DNA from: a virus
DNA: 38,074 nucleotides
Strand: one strand, 5' to 3'
Virus record (IMG/VR): IMGVR_UViG_3300042922_000487
Span: 1-38,074 of that record
A program made the position numbers and the translations under genes. Below, in pieces: positions 21,491-27,567 of this stretch. Numbering within the stretch: position 1 is the first letter of the stretch; each line of letters starts with the position of its first letter. Under the pieces are notes generated by a model. The model did not search any database. It saw nothing but the letters and a program-made list of their open reading frames with translations, and was not told where the DNA came from.

Positions 21491-22310
21491 ACTTGTCCTG
21501 AAATTCGTAGATTGAGTAAACGGGAGGCCGGCAGATCCCTATCTCTTGGGAGTAGCCCGGCCACGTTCCCGAGTGCACTCCCTCGGCATACAGTTCGCGG
21601 GCACGTCGCGCCTTGGCGATACCAATGCGTGAGAAGTCCTCATCGAGCACATTCACTGACGTGAGGTAGGGAGCAGCCGCCTCTACGGCCACAAAGATGA
21701 ACCTCGGAGCTTCGCCGGTGACGAGCTCGTGCGTGTGCCGGTAGTGTGCCTGCTGAACGTCGTACCCGAAGGACGCGACCGAGCGTGCGAAACCTTCCGG
21801 ACTGGCCTCACCTGATGTCGTCTTGAGGTCGACCGCAATGTCCCCCAGGAAGTCGAACCGACAGCGCACGTCGATTTCGAACTCGGTATCTCTCGCAAAC
21901 ACCGAGACCTCGGGGCGTCCCGCCTTCTGTTCCAGCAGCGCGCGGGCGATGGGGTGGGCGAGGACGGATTCCGACATGAGTCGGACCACGTTGTACTGAA
22001 CCTTCTTGAGCGGGATCTTTCCCTCCGCTCTGCATGCCTCTTCGAACTCGCGGGCAGCGTTCGTGTTCGTGGACCCGTTCTTCGCGAGAACGTCATCCGG
22101 GTACACCTCGACTTGCGAACCAACGCCGAGGACGCGGCTATGGGTCGCGGTACCGACGTCGAACTCTGCTTTGGGTTCCTGCGGGTGAGACAGGGACCAT
22201 GCGAAGTGAGCCGGGGACTTGAGAAGCTTCTTGGCTCCTGTTGAAGAGAGACCTGCCGCGGCGTGATAAGCGGTGTCTGGGAGTCCGTGGACAATTCCGG
22301 TGTAGGTCAT
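21453..22310 (-). CDS. PDDEXK exonuclease (RecE/exodeoxyribonuclease VIII-like)
   Basis: 285 aa from ATG 22310 (MTYTGIVHGLPDTAYHAAAG); the longer frame lacks support. LSSTGAKKLLK and SPAHFAW are the usual N-terminal signature, and the active site is CRFDFLGDIAVDLKTTSG (D...DxK), with VQQAHYRH later as the QxxxY motif. Such enzymes degrade one DNA strand to give 3' tails for annealing. It starts the recombination block that may include the gene at 20367-20747 and SSB. Overlaps its upstream neighbour by four bases. Confidence 0.85.
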   Translation of the reverse strand: MTYTGIVHGLPDTAYHAAAGLSSTGAKKLLKSPAHFAWSLSHPQEPKAEFDVGTATHSRVLGVGSQVEVYPDDVLAKNGSTNTNAAREFEEACRAEGKIPLKKVQYNVVRLMSESVLAHPIARALLEQKAGRPEVSVFARDTEFEIDVRCRFDFLGDIAVDLKTTSGEASPEGFARSVASFGYDVQQAHYRHTHELVTGEAPRFIFVAVEAAAPYLTSVNVLDEDFSRIGIAKARRARELYAEGVHSGTWPGYSQEIGICRPPVYSIYEFQDKYEAVGVQERVVH

Positions 22311-22483
22311 GGCCAGTCTTTCCGTAGTCTCTGGTACTCGTCCGGGTGCCCAACCAGCCATTCCACGGCCGCGCAGAACGCGTCGACTTCGGCGCAACGG
22401 ATCAGGTTGGTGTCTTCCCCGAAGTTGGCGGGAAGGTTCGTGTACGTGTTGGCGGCTTCAACCACCACAGGATCAGTGCCCAT
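22307..22483 (-). CDS. Hypothetical protein (58 aa)
   Basis: ATG 22483 with AAGGGG upstream; a GTG at 22492 is an alternative. Helical, with VVVEAANTYTNLPANFGEDT, NLIRCAEVDAFCAAVEWLVG, HPDEYQRLRKDWP. Overlaps both neighbours. No family assigned. Confidence 0.58.
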   Translation of the reverse strand: MGTDPVVVEAANTYTNLPANFGEDTNLIRCAEVDAFCAAVEWLVGHPDEYQRLRKDWP

Positions 22484-22673
22484 CAGTTCCACCCCTTTTT
22501 GCCCCCGGTACTTGGACGTCAGCCTCAGCCGCGGCGAGAAGAAACGTCTCGAAGAAATGCGACGGAGAGGTGGCGACAGGCTGCTTCTCGAACTCGACGA
22601 ATATGCGGTCGGCCTCTTCGGAAGTGAGGCCGTGGTACATGCTGAAGATTGCGACTAACCCTTCGAACATCAC
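22473..22673 (-). CDS. Hypothetical protein (66 aa)
   Basis: ATG 22673 overlaps the previous stop. MMFEGLVAIFSMYHGLTSEE, ADRIFVEFEKQPVATSPSHF, FETFLLAAAEADVQVPG: mostly helical. No motif beyond its neat position in the operon. Confidence 0.58.
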   Translation of the reverse strand: MMFEGLVAIFSMYHGLTSEEADRIFVEFEKQPVATSPSHFFETFLLAAAEADVQVPGAKRGGTDGH

Positions 22674-22873
22674 GGCGTCTCATCTCCCCAATCGGCGATT
22701 AGTCCGTATGCGGCGGCTATCTCGTCGTAGAGCGGCTTCCAGAGTGCGTTGCCTTGCGGCGTGTCGTACATGAGCCGCAGAACCCGTTCGACCGCGCGCG
22801 CCGCCTCCCATTTGGGTGACGCGCCCCGGTTCTTCTCGTCGGTAATGGCCTTGAGCAGGTTGATGTCGGTCAT
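22670..22873 (-). CDS. Hypothetical protein (67 aa)
   Basis: ATG 22873 overlaps the 48-aa gene's stop. MTDINLLKAITDEKNRGASP, WEAARAVERVLRLMYDTPQG, LWKPLYDEIAAAYGLIADWG. Helical acidic protein, unknown function. Confidence 0.6.
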   Translation of the reverse strand: MTDINLLKAITDEKNRGASPKWEAARAVERVLRLMYDTPQGNALWKPLYDEIAAAYGLIADWGDETP

Positions 22874-23016
22874 CGGGTTCTCCTTCGTGGCGCGAACAGC
22901 ACGGTGACTACCGCGTGGGTTATGAGCATTACGAGTAGCGCGTCACGGACCGTCAACGCGACCACAAGGTGTAGTTGGCGGCGTACACGGGCGTACACCG
23001 GATCATCGACAGTCAC
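22870..23016 (-). CDS. Small single-pass membrane protein (48 aa)
   Basis: GTG at 23016 overlaps the previous stop (GTGA), with GGAGG six bases upstream. One hydrophobic span (LHLVVALTVRDALLVMLITH, continuing AVVTVLF) follows a short charged head; the C-terminus is basic (APRRRTR). A small inner-membrane protein, possibly involved in host takeover or exclusion. Absent from longer-ORF views because of its length. Confidence 0.6.
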   Translation of the reverse strand: MTVDDPVYARVRRQLHLVVALTVRDALLVMLITHAVVTVLFAPRRRTR

Positions 23017-23339
23017 CGTTGACCTCCGATGCAGTCGTTGCATGATCGATGCACGACGGAGCCACCAAACGTCATTACCTCGATAAGGTTGTGGCCCTCG
23101 TGCTCGGCGGGGTTGAACGGTTTTGGCGGGAATGCGGCCCGGTTCAGCGCCTCAAACTCGCGGTCCCACCATTTGGACGTCTGGTGAAGTTCGTCGAGGA
23201 TCGCAGTCGGTGGCGGGGTTCGTCTGATCCTGGCCTGCCGCCGGTCTTGAGCTTCGACGATCCAGAGCGACAGGGGTACAGCGATGATGCCGCCGCCGAT
23301 CATGCACAGCGCGAAACGGCCTAGCTCTTGCCAATCCAT
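23013..23339 (-). CDS. Membrane-anchored protein with Cys tail (108 aa)
   Basis: ATG 23339 with GGAGG upstream. N-terminal hydrophobic segment (ELGRFALCMIGGGIIAVPLS, LWIV) then a charged cytoplasmic region (EAQDRRQARIRRTPPPTAIL, HQTSKWWDREFEALNRAAFP) and C-terminal CNDCIGGQR. Probably a signal-anchor protein in the cell membrane. Role unknown. Confidence 0.62.
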   Translation of the reverse strand: MDWQELGRFALCMIGGGIIAVPLSLWIVEAQDRRQARIRRTPPPTAILDELHQTSKWWDREFEALNRAAFPPKPFNPAEHEGHNLIEVMTFGGSVVHRSCNDCIGGQR

Positions 23340-23364
23340 CTCGGCACCTCCGAGAGCAATGGGG

Positions 23365-23401
23365 AGGGCCGGTCATCGGGGAGAGTGAGATGACCGGCCC
23401 T
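23365..23401 (-). terminator. Perfect 12-bp hairpin upstream of a membrane-protein gene
   Basis: AGGGCCGGTCAT/ATGACCGGCCCT, 13-nt loop, lying between the HNH gene end (23417) and the next start (23339). Little T-run follows on either strand, so it may be an mRNA processing or transcription-pausing hairpin. Confidence 0.45.
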
Positions 23402-23416
23402 CTAGGGGGTGTTCAG

Positions 23417-23848
23417 TTATGTGGTTGCGGTATTGGCGCCCCTGCGCGCCGCACGTACGCGGCGGCTTCTTTCGCGGCAGCACGCCAAGCATTTGGACTT
23501 ACCGTCGCTATAGACGCGCCTCTCGGAGGGATCGTGGTCGCCCTTGCATGGTCTAGTGGCCGACTGCTTCATGCGGCCCTTCGCGATGGCATCCCGGTTG
23601 TTTTCTAAGGCAGTGCCGGTGAATAGGTGATCCGGGTTCAGGCAGCATCTGTTGTCGCAGCGATGGCACACGAAATGGTCTTCGGGTATGGGACCCACGA
23701 AGGTTGCGTAGGAGAGGCGGTGCACGGTACGCACCTTCCCGTTTAGCTTCATGTGCCCGTAGCCCTTGAGATTTCGCGAGCCCGTCCACTCCCAACATCC
23801 GGACGGGCTGACGGCCACCCGCGCCATGAGTCGTTTAGCTAGGTCCAT
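23417..23848 (-). CDS. HNH endonuclease (HNH_3/homing type, 143 aa)
   Basis: ATG 23848 directly after a strong GGAGG. Typical start [20 protein letters not shown], then [40 protein letters not shown] (CxxC..CxxPxH) and [14 protein letters not shown]. These are free-standing homing endonucleases. The C-terminus adds a basic Cys-containing tail ([19 protein letters not shown]). Lies right after the tRNA-like stretch, a usual place for such genes to insert. Confidence 0.88.
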   Translation of the reverse strand: MDLAKRLMARVAVSPSGCWEWTGSRNLKGYGHMKLNGKVRTVHRLSYATFVGPIPEDHFVCHRCDNRCCLNPDHLFTGTALENNRDAIAKGRMKQSATRPCKGDHDPSERRVYSDGKSKCLACCRERSRRVRAARRGANTATT

Positions 23849-24368
23849 TACTCCTCCAACCGGGTCGTTGGCTTGTTGCACTCGGGGCGGGAGTCGAACC
23901 CGCCCTGCGACCATCCGAGCTACCCGCGCCAGAAATTCTTTGGACGCGATGTATCTGAGGGAGCTGTACGCTCTCTTCCAATACGTGAACCAGTCAGGGC
24001 CGTTCCTACCGACGCGGATACCGCGGCGGCGTCAGGTGCGTTGGAGCGCACCGGATAGCTCCCTGCTGGGAAAGTTCGAGTCCCTTCGACCCGTCAATGA
24101 CGGAAGACTCAAGTTGGTAAGCAGCCGACCTCACGAGTCGACCCGCCCCATGGACATACATGGGATCCTCACAACCGCTGCGCCTATCCACCCCGTTCGG
24201 TGGCCTCTTGCACGCTTGGCTGCTATCTCTATGGAGTTCGCCGGATCAACCCTCAGCCGCTCGGTGGGCGGGATGGGTGCCGGATTCAGTTGTGGAACCG
24301 TCACGTAGGCGCGACGATTAGTGGCAGGGTCGCGTTCGACGGCGACCAAGCCCGGGAGTGGTGTGCGG
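23849..24368. other. 520-bp stretch without a supported gene
   Basis: No open frame here has both a plausible start and protein-like codon choice; the frames use many rare AGG/ATA/AGA codons. It contains the tRNA-like element at 23879-23929 and further tRNA-like scraps. A longer plus-strand frame through it (to 24308) is probably chance. It may be an insertion or a decayed region. Confidence 0.55.
23879..23929 (-). other. Truncated tRNA-like element without anticodon arm
   Basis: Minus strand: an acceptor-like 7-mer GCGCGGG, TA, D-stem start GCTC, a D-loop-like GGATGG, then after only about 13 nt a perfect T-arm (GCGGG, loop TTCGACT, CCCGC) and CCCGAGT, which pairs with the 5' 7-mer at six of seven positions. 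There is no room for an anticodon stem and no CCA. Either a decayed tRNA gene or a structured RNA. Confidence 0.4.
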
Positions 24369-24611
24369 TTATTCGCGGTCTGGGGGTAGCGTCTCCAACA
24401 CCGGGTCCTCAGGATCCGTAAACGTGTACGCCTCCCCAGTTGCACGGGTACTGATCCACATGTGACGGGACTCCCACCTGACCGTGTACGGGACCCCGTA
24501 AATCTCCACAACAACCCCATGAGCGTCATGGCCGATATAGACGGCGGGGAGTTCCCCTACGTCGTCGTGGAAGATGACCTGATCCCCCACATGCAGGGTG
24601 CCGGCGTTCAT
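24369..24611 (-). CDS. Small beta-barrel-like protein (80 aa)
   Basis: ATG 24611 overlaps the paralogue gene stop. NAGTLHVGDQVIFHDDVGEL, PAVYIGHDAHGVVVEIYGVP, YTVRWESRHMWIST, then DPEDPVLETLPPDRE. The 'VGDQV-FHDDVGE' start looks like an SH3/KOW-type barrel. Similar proteins are frequent in actinophages. Function unknown. Confidence 0.65.
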   Translation of the reverse strand: MNAGTLHVGDQVIFHDDVGELPAVYIGHDAHGVVVEIYGVPYTVRWESRHMWISTRATGEAYTFTDPEDPVLETLPPDRE

Positions 24612-25021
24612 CTCGCCGCCTCCGCACCTTCCAGAGCGGCGCGGCCTGCGTTCGTGTAGTACGTGTGCGTCCCGGCGTCCTCGGCATCCCAGTCGGGTTC
24701 CGTGTCCGAACCGGCGCACTCGAACTGGTAGATCACGCGGCCGACTGCTGCGGCCATTGCGTCGGTGATCGGCCCATGTCGGCGGAAGCCAGCAGCGAGG
24801 ATCGAATCCGCGGCCAGAACGTGAACGTGCGGGGTTAGGGGCCGAAAGCGGACTTCGCGTAGGACCTTGACTAGCGCTTCGCGTTCGTCGGTGGGGACCG
24901 GCTCATCGAGCAGGGCGCGGAGAGCCTCGACCGCGCGAGCCTCAACCGTCGCGGCAGTTCGCCACCACGGCCCCCGGTCGTACTCGTCCAGTGCCGCGCG
25001 GGCTTCGTCGCGTACGTTCAT
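24608..25021 (-). CDS. Paralogue family protein B (137 aa)
   Basis: ATG 25021. Shares the layout with 19811-20212: NVRDEARAALDEYDRG, LLDEPVPTDEREALVKVLRE, AAGFRRHGPITDAMAAAVGR, and C-terminal RAALEGAEAAR. Middle contains a Tyr-rich segment (AGTHTYYTNAG). Function unknown. Overlap of four bases with the 41-aa gene upstream and 24369 downstream. Confidence 0.65.
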   Translation of the reverse strand: MNVRDEARAALDEYDRGPWWRTAATVEARAVEALRALLDEPVPTDEREALVKVLREVRFRPLTPHVHVLAADSILAAGFRRHGPITDAMAAAVGRVIYQFECAGSDTEPDWDAEDAGTHTYYTNAGRAALEGAEAAR

Positions 25022-25143
25022 GACAACCCCTTTGATGCGTCCCACCCGGCACAGAACACGGTCTGGGCTAGTTCACGTTCCAGTTCCGTCAACGGTTCGA
25101 GGGTTGACGTGTACTGTTCGAAAGCCAACTCACGATCACTCAT
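25018..25143 (-). CDS. Small helical protein (41 aa)
   Basis: ATG 25143 lies in the end of the upstream gene; 41 codons. SDRELAFEQYTSTLEPLTEL then ERELAQTVFCAGWDASKGLS. Reads like the short 'AFCAGWDA---' helical proteins seen in actinophage early regions. No function assigned. Confidence 0.55.
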   Translation of the reverse strand: MSDRELAFEQYTSTLEPLTELERELAQTVFCAGWDASKGLS

Positions 25144-25291
25144 GACCTGACCCCCGTTCAGCCGGTTCAGGATCTGACCAGCGCACCATGTACAGGTGGT
25201 CGTAGTCGTGACCGTCGTCGTGAACGCAACGGAGGCCGACGACCGTTTCGTCCGCGGCGAGGTAGTACTCCGCGTCACATCGCCTAGCCAT
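25136..25291 (-). CDS. Small His/Asp-rich protein (51 aa)
   Basis: ATG 25291 overlaps the membrane-protein stop (TAATG). MARRCDAEYYLAADETVVGL, RCVHDDGHDYDHLYMVRWSD, PEPAERGSGHE. The C-x16-C-x1-H---H pattern resembles small zinc-binding phage proteins. Overlaps the following start by eight bases. Confidence 0.6.
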   Translation of the reverse strand: MARRCDAEYYLAADETVVGLRCVHDDGHDYDHLYMVRWSDPEPAERGSGHE

Positions 25292-25467
25292 TACTGGCCC
25301 CCGTTCGGCTGGCTGGATCGTTCTTCAATCCAGAACTCGACGGCAAGCATCGCCACACCAACACCAGCAACCACAGCCCAACCATTCGTCGACCATGTTG
25401 CGAACGTGACCGTGAGGCCCACGAGGGTGAGGATGAACCCGAGGAAAGCGTTCAACGCCCGGAACAT
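25291..25467 (-). CDS. Small two-span membrane protein (58 aa)
   Basis: ATG 25467 overlaps the excisionase stop (TGATG). Two hydrophobic spans (FRALNAFLGFILTLVGLTVT and NGWAVVAGVGVAMLAVEFWI) and a charged C-terminus. The second gene after the Cro-like gene, so expressed early. Could affect the host membrane or superinfection, but that is speculation. Confidence 0.65.
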   Translation of the reverse strand: MFRALNAFLGFILTLVGLTVTFATWSTNGWAVVAGVGVAMLAVEFWIEERSSQPNGGQ

Positions 25468-25712
25468 CACGCAACTCGCCTTCTTGAGCGGGACCGCGCG
25501 GACTGAGCCCACGGGTCAGCCTTCGGAGCCTTGACATGTGCCTTCACCTCAGACGGGAAGAACCGCCACGGTGCCCTCGGGCCGTCTCCAAGTCGAAACC
25601 CGGGGATCTCACCTCCGCGGACCTTCCGATAGATGGTGTCCTTGGAGAACCCCAGCATCGACGCGATAGCCGCGACATCGACGGCCGCTTCCTCACCAGA
25701 CGGCGCGATCAT
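25467..25712 (-). CDS. xis: Excisionase / MerR-like DNA-binding protein
   Basis: 81 aa. VDVAAIASMLGFSKDTIYRK then VRGGEIPGFRLGDGPRAPWR is the helix-turn-helix plus wing of the excisionase-type (HTH_17) fold; C-terminus basic (SARSRSRRRVA). Expected to bind near attP and direct excision by the integrase. It is the second gene of the early operon, following the Cro-like gene by an ATGA overlap. A replication or regulatory role is an alternative. Confidence 0.78.
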   Translation of the reverse strand: MIAPSGEEAAVDVAAIASMLGFSKDTIYRKVRGGEIPGFRLGDGPRAPWRFFPSEVKAHVKAPKADPWAQSARSRSRRRVA

Positions 25713-25942
25713 GCTGCACGCTCCGAGATGATGTCCTCAGCGTTACGGCCGAGAGCGTCCGCGATGCGGAGGAGGTTGGAGACAGTGAGACGTTCGGGCT
25801 TCACCTTGAGTTGGAAGCGGAGCGTGGACCGGGAGATGCCAGAGGCGTCGGCCAGCCAGGAAAATTTGCGGCCCTCGTCCTCGAGGACCCGGAGAACTCG
25901 CCCGGCTGCGATGCCGCCTGCGAGGTGCTGGTTGGTTGCCAT
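25709..25942 (-). CDS. Cro-like HTH regulator, leaderless start
   Basis: 77 aa from ATG 25942. HTH: RKFSWLADASGISRSTLRFQ, LKVKPERLTVSNLLRIADAL, then GRNAEDII. No SD precedes the ATG; the promoter at 25949-25977 would start transcription at or next to the ATG, so a leaderless mRNA is likely, as is common in actinobacteria. First gene of the leftward early operon and divergent from 26101-26355, so a Cro/CI-like pair is the natural reading. Which of the two is the lysogenic repressor is inferred. Confidence 0.75.
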   Translation of the reverse strand: MATNQHLAGGIAAGRVLRVLEDEGRKFSWLADASGISRSTLRFQLKVKPERLTVSNLLRIADALGRNAEDIISERAA

Positions 25943-25948
25943 ATGGCC

Positions 25949-25977
25949 ATAGTAGATGACCAAACGGCAATCTTCAA
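25949..25977 (-). promoter_or_regulatory. Early leftward promoter
   Basis: Minus strand TTGAAG (25972-25977), exactly 17 bp, TACTAT (25949-25954). The first transcribed base falls at about the ATG of the Cro-like gene. The operator half-site TTTGGTCATC occupies the spacer. Confidence 0.65.
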
Positions 25978-25993
25978 GAACTTTTTGGTTATC
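25955..25993. promoter_or_regulatory. Inverted operator-like pair between divergent regulators
   Basis: TTTGGTCATC on the minus strand (25955-25964) and TTTGGTTATC on the plus strand (25984-25993): a 9/10 match in inverted orientation, one copy inside the early promoter. A natural site for one of the flanking HTH proteins. Confidence 0.45.
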
Positions 25994-26100
25994 CGATGTA
26001 TCAGAGGTGAATCTGGGCCCTCTGCGTGGTCATGACGAACAACCAAGAAGCCATGTCAACCGCCAGTTTTCAGGCTGTCGGTACGGCTAGGATCGACGCC

Positions 26101-26355
26101 GTGGAAAGCACACCCCTGACCAGTTCCGACGTGGTCCGTGAACTGAAGAAGGAAGCGCTCGACGTCTTCGGGACGCGGGCAAAGTTTTCCCAAGCGATGG
26201 GTGAGAACGATCAGGTCGTTGGGCGATACTTCCGTGGAGAGCGGGAGATGCCGGCGGACTTCCTGCTGCGGGCGATCGCGGGTCTTGGCGTAACGCCCGA
26301 GCAGTTCTTCACAAACGCGCGAGCGACTCGGGCTGTCCCAACCAAGGGTGATTGA
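26101..26355 (+). CDS. Repressor-like HTH protein, plus strand
   Basis: 84 aa from GTG 26101, chosen because AGGA lies eight bases upstream; ATGs at 26026-26053 in frame lack an SD. HTH of the Cro/C1 type: VVRELKKEALDVFGTRAKFS, QAMGENDQVVGRYFRGEREM, then FLLRAIAGLGVTPEQFF. Divergent from the Cro-like gene, so it is the best candidate for the lysogeny repressor, though it lacks a separate dimerisation domain. Its 3' end overlaps the minus gene at 26309. Confidence 0.65.
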   Translation: MESTPLTSSDVVRELKKEALDVFGTRAKFSQAMGENDQVVGRYFRGEREMPADFLLRAIAGLGVTPEQFFTNARATRAVPTKGD

Positions 26356-26470
26356 TCTCCGCGAGCTCGAGTAGCAGTTCAGCGACGGATGGGCAGACCC
26401 GTCCTAACGCCTTGACCGGACAGGTTGCTTCGCAAGCGGCACCGCTGCCGCATATGCGTCCTTCATTCAT
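26309..26470 (-). CDS. Small Cys-containing protein (53 aa)
   Basis: ATG 26470 with GGGGGA upstream. NEGRICGSGAACEATCPVKA, LGRVCPSVAELLLELAEINH. Four Cys in the first 25 residues could hold a metal. It overlaps the plus-strand HTH gene by 47 bp in the convergent direction, so expression of one may interfere with the other. Confidence 0.5.
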   Translation of the reverse strand: MNEGRICGSGAACEATCPVKALGRVCPSVAELLLELAEINHPWLGQPESLARL

Positions 26471-26593
26471 GGTTGTCCCCCGACGAACGTGTCCTCCGCC
26501 CGGGAAGGTCACTCTGGGGAAGTGCCTGGCGGAGGCTCTAAGGGGAGCGTAAGTCAATGCACCGACATGGAAACCTCAGGATTGGCACAACGG

Positions 26594-26611
26594 GTCCCCC
26601 TTAAGGGGGAC
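26594..26611. promoter_or_regulatory. 18-bp perfect palindrome
   Basis: GTCCCCCTTAAGGGGGAC, fully self-complementary, in the gap between the gene at 26470 and the RHH gene. It could be an operator for a dimeric repressor. The string GGTCCCCCTTAA recurs at 441-452, where its complement is the SD region of the 55-aa gene. Confidence 0.4.
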
Positions 26612-26672
26612 AAACCGAAGCTATCTGGGTAACAATCCGGTAACTCACTAGCCAAGCGTCACAGATTTTCGC

Positions 26673-26688
26673 ATCTGTTCATACAGAT
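26673..26688. promoter_or_regulatory. TGTTCATACA operator copy 1
   Basis: ATCTGT-TCAT-ACAGAT, a perfect 6-bp inverted repeat around TCAT, containing TGTTCATACA (26676-26685). Upstream of the RHH gene promoter. Confidence 0.6.
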
Positions 26689-26707
26689 ATGTGCTATGGC
26701 CCAGTGG

Positions 26708-26736
26708 TTGAGGTGTTCATACACCCGGAGTAGGCT
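26708..26736 (+). promoter_or_regulatory. Promoter for RHH gene with operator copy 2 in its spacer
   Basis: TTGAGG (26708-26713), 17 bp, TAGGCT (26731-26736). The spacer starts with TGTTCATACA (26714-26723), embedded in GGTGT-TCAT-ACACC (26712-26725). Binding there would block polymerase. Transcript start about 26743, 28 bases before the start codon. Confidence 0.55.
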
Positions 26737-26766
26737 GTCCGCATGGGAGAGGCGAAAGGGGCTCAT

Positions 26767-26778
26767 CTGTATGAACAG
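26767..26778. promoter_or_regulatory. Operator copy 3 overlapping the RHH start codon
   Basis: CTGT-ATGA-ACAG; TGTATGAACA at 26768-26777 is the reverse complement of the repeated motif and includes the ATG at 26771. Suggests autoregulation. Confidence 0.55.
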
Positions 26779-26977
26779 TGAGCCCACGGGTGGCAGACTG
26801 TCGCGTATGCCGAACCAGCCCGCAACCACCATTCGCGGCGTCCGGGTCCCTGACGAGCTTTGGGCGGAGTCCAAGGTTGTGGCGAAGGCCGAGGGATTCA
26901 AGGGTGTCAGTGAGATGATTCGCGACTGCCTCGAGAAGCGCGTAGCGGAGTTCCGATCCGCCAACCCTCCCTCCTGA
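26771..26977 (+). CDS. Ribbon-helix-helix regulator
   Basis: 68 aa from ATG 26771 (AAAGGGG nine bases upstream). The C-terminal 45 residues are a classic RHH: strand TIRGVRVPDELW, helix A SKVVAKAEGFKG, helix B VSEMIRDCLEKRVAEF. RHH dimers (Arc/CopG/ParG-like) bind short inverted repeats through the strand, fitting the TGTTCATACA motif around this gene. Its own promoter holds one motif and its start codon another, so it is probably autoregulated. It faces attP and int. Role may be control of int, immunity or segregation. Confidence 0.75.
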   Translation: MNSEPTGGRLSRMPNQPATTIRGVRVPDELWAESKVVAKAEGFKGVSEMIRDCLEKRVAEFRSANPPS

Positions 26978-27091
26978 TGTAGGCATGCCTACAACTACCC
27001 CCTCAACCCTGCATGATTCTGCCTAGGTGCCGACCAGACGAACCCCCTGAAGTCCCGCATATTTCCGCGGTTTTCGCCCTCAAACCTCCAC

Positions 27092-27127
27092 GGTGGGGAA
27101 CTGGTTCAAGTCCCGTTACTCACCCCA
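27092..27127 (+). other. Candidate attP core: tRNA-His-like 3' end
   Basis: GGTTCAAGTCCCGTTACTCA followed by CCCCA reads as the T-loop (TTCAAGT), T-stem, 3' acceptor strand TACTCAC, C73 and CCA of a tRNA. C73 before CCA is the identity mark of tRNA-His. Only the 3' end is present, without a 5' half, as expected for an att site that restores a host tRNA gene on integration. The tyrosine integrase lies about 600 bp away and uses this class of site. Confidence 0.6.
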
Positions 27128-27133
27128 AGTTTT

Positions 27134-27161
27134 GGCCCGGATTTCTGCGGATTTCCGGGCC
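27134..27161 (+). terminator. Rho-independent terminator after tRNA-like core
   Basis: GGCCCGGA/TCCGGGCC perfect 8-bp stem (27134-27141 and 27154-27161) followed by TTTCTCG on the plus strand. It would supply a tRNA terminator after integration and isolate int from read-through. Confidence 0.65.
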
Positions 27162-27285
27162 TTTCTCGTTCTATGCCTACGTTTGCGCCTACATCCCTGT
27201 TAATCTAGGGGTGGGTACAGCCCACAAAGGAGCCCCGCGCCTGCTAGCGACAGGCCGGGGCGATGACCGGAAACGAGGTTCCGAT

Positions 27286-27567
27286 ATGACCACAGTACCG
27301 AACGATGAAGCCCGCGAAGAGTCCGCCCGCCGTTATCCCGCGGACCGTGGTGAAGTCCTGCTCTCCGCTGGCTCCCTGCGGAACGCGCGCCGCGAGGCAT
27401 TCGAGAAGGGTGCTGCGTGGCAAGCTAGCAGGCCGATCACCGACGCACAGGTGGAAGCGGCGTTGCACGCCTATCACGGGACAACCCCCAAGTTCGGATT
27501 CGAGTGGCGAGAAGGGGAGCCCGAACGCATGCGCGCCGCTCTGGAAGCTGCGAGGGACGCATCATGA
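27286..27567 (+). CDS. Paralogue family protein C (93 aa)
   Basis: ATG 27286 preceded by GAGG. Contains DEAREESARRYPADRGEVLL, then SRPITDAQVEAALHAYHGTT and a C-terminal MRAALEAARDAS. The ITDAQVEAAL and RAALEAAR parts match products at 19811-20212 and 24608-25021. First gene of the int unit in plus direction; its stop overlaps the next start (ATGA). Role unknown, possibly linked to early gene control. Confidence 0.65.
   Translation: MTTVPNDEAREESARRYPADRGEVLLSAGSLRNARREAFEKGAAWQASRPITDAQVEAALHAYHGTTPKFGFEWREGEPERMRAALEAARDAS

Larger units (their letters stand above)
26978..27285. other. attP-bearing intergenic stretch
   Basis: 308 bp with no supported gene. It carries the tRNA-like core (27092-27127), the terminator at 27134-27161 and repeated ATTTCYGCGG strings (27061-27070 and 27141-27150), which could be arm or core-flanking sites for integrase. 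Confidence 0.55.

Noticed and set aside
24050-24160. Further tRNA-like bits (TAGCTCCC...TTCGAGTCCC and a CTCACGA loop) on the plus strand
   Set aside because: T-arm and acceptor stems do not pair; no complete cloverleaf can be drawn.
23766-24308. 180-codon plus-strand frame over the HNH end and gene-free patch
   Set aside because: No SD, starts inside the HNH gene on the opposite strand, and uses many rare codons; more likely chance.
24131-24365. Minus-strand frame ending MGRVDS
   Set aside because: No acceptable start after the upstream gene and unusual ATA/AGA/AGG codons; recorded only as part of the gene-free patch.
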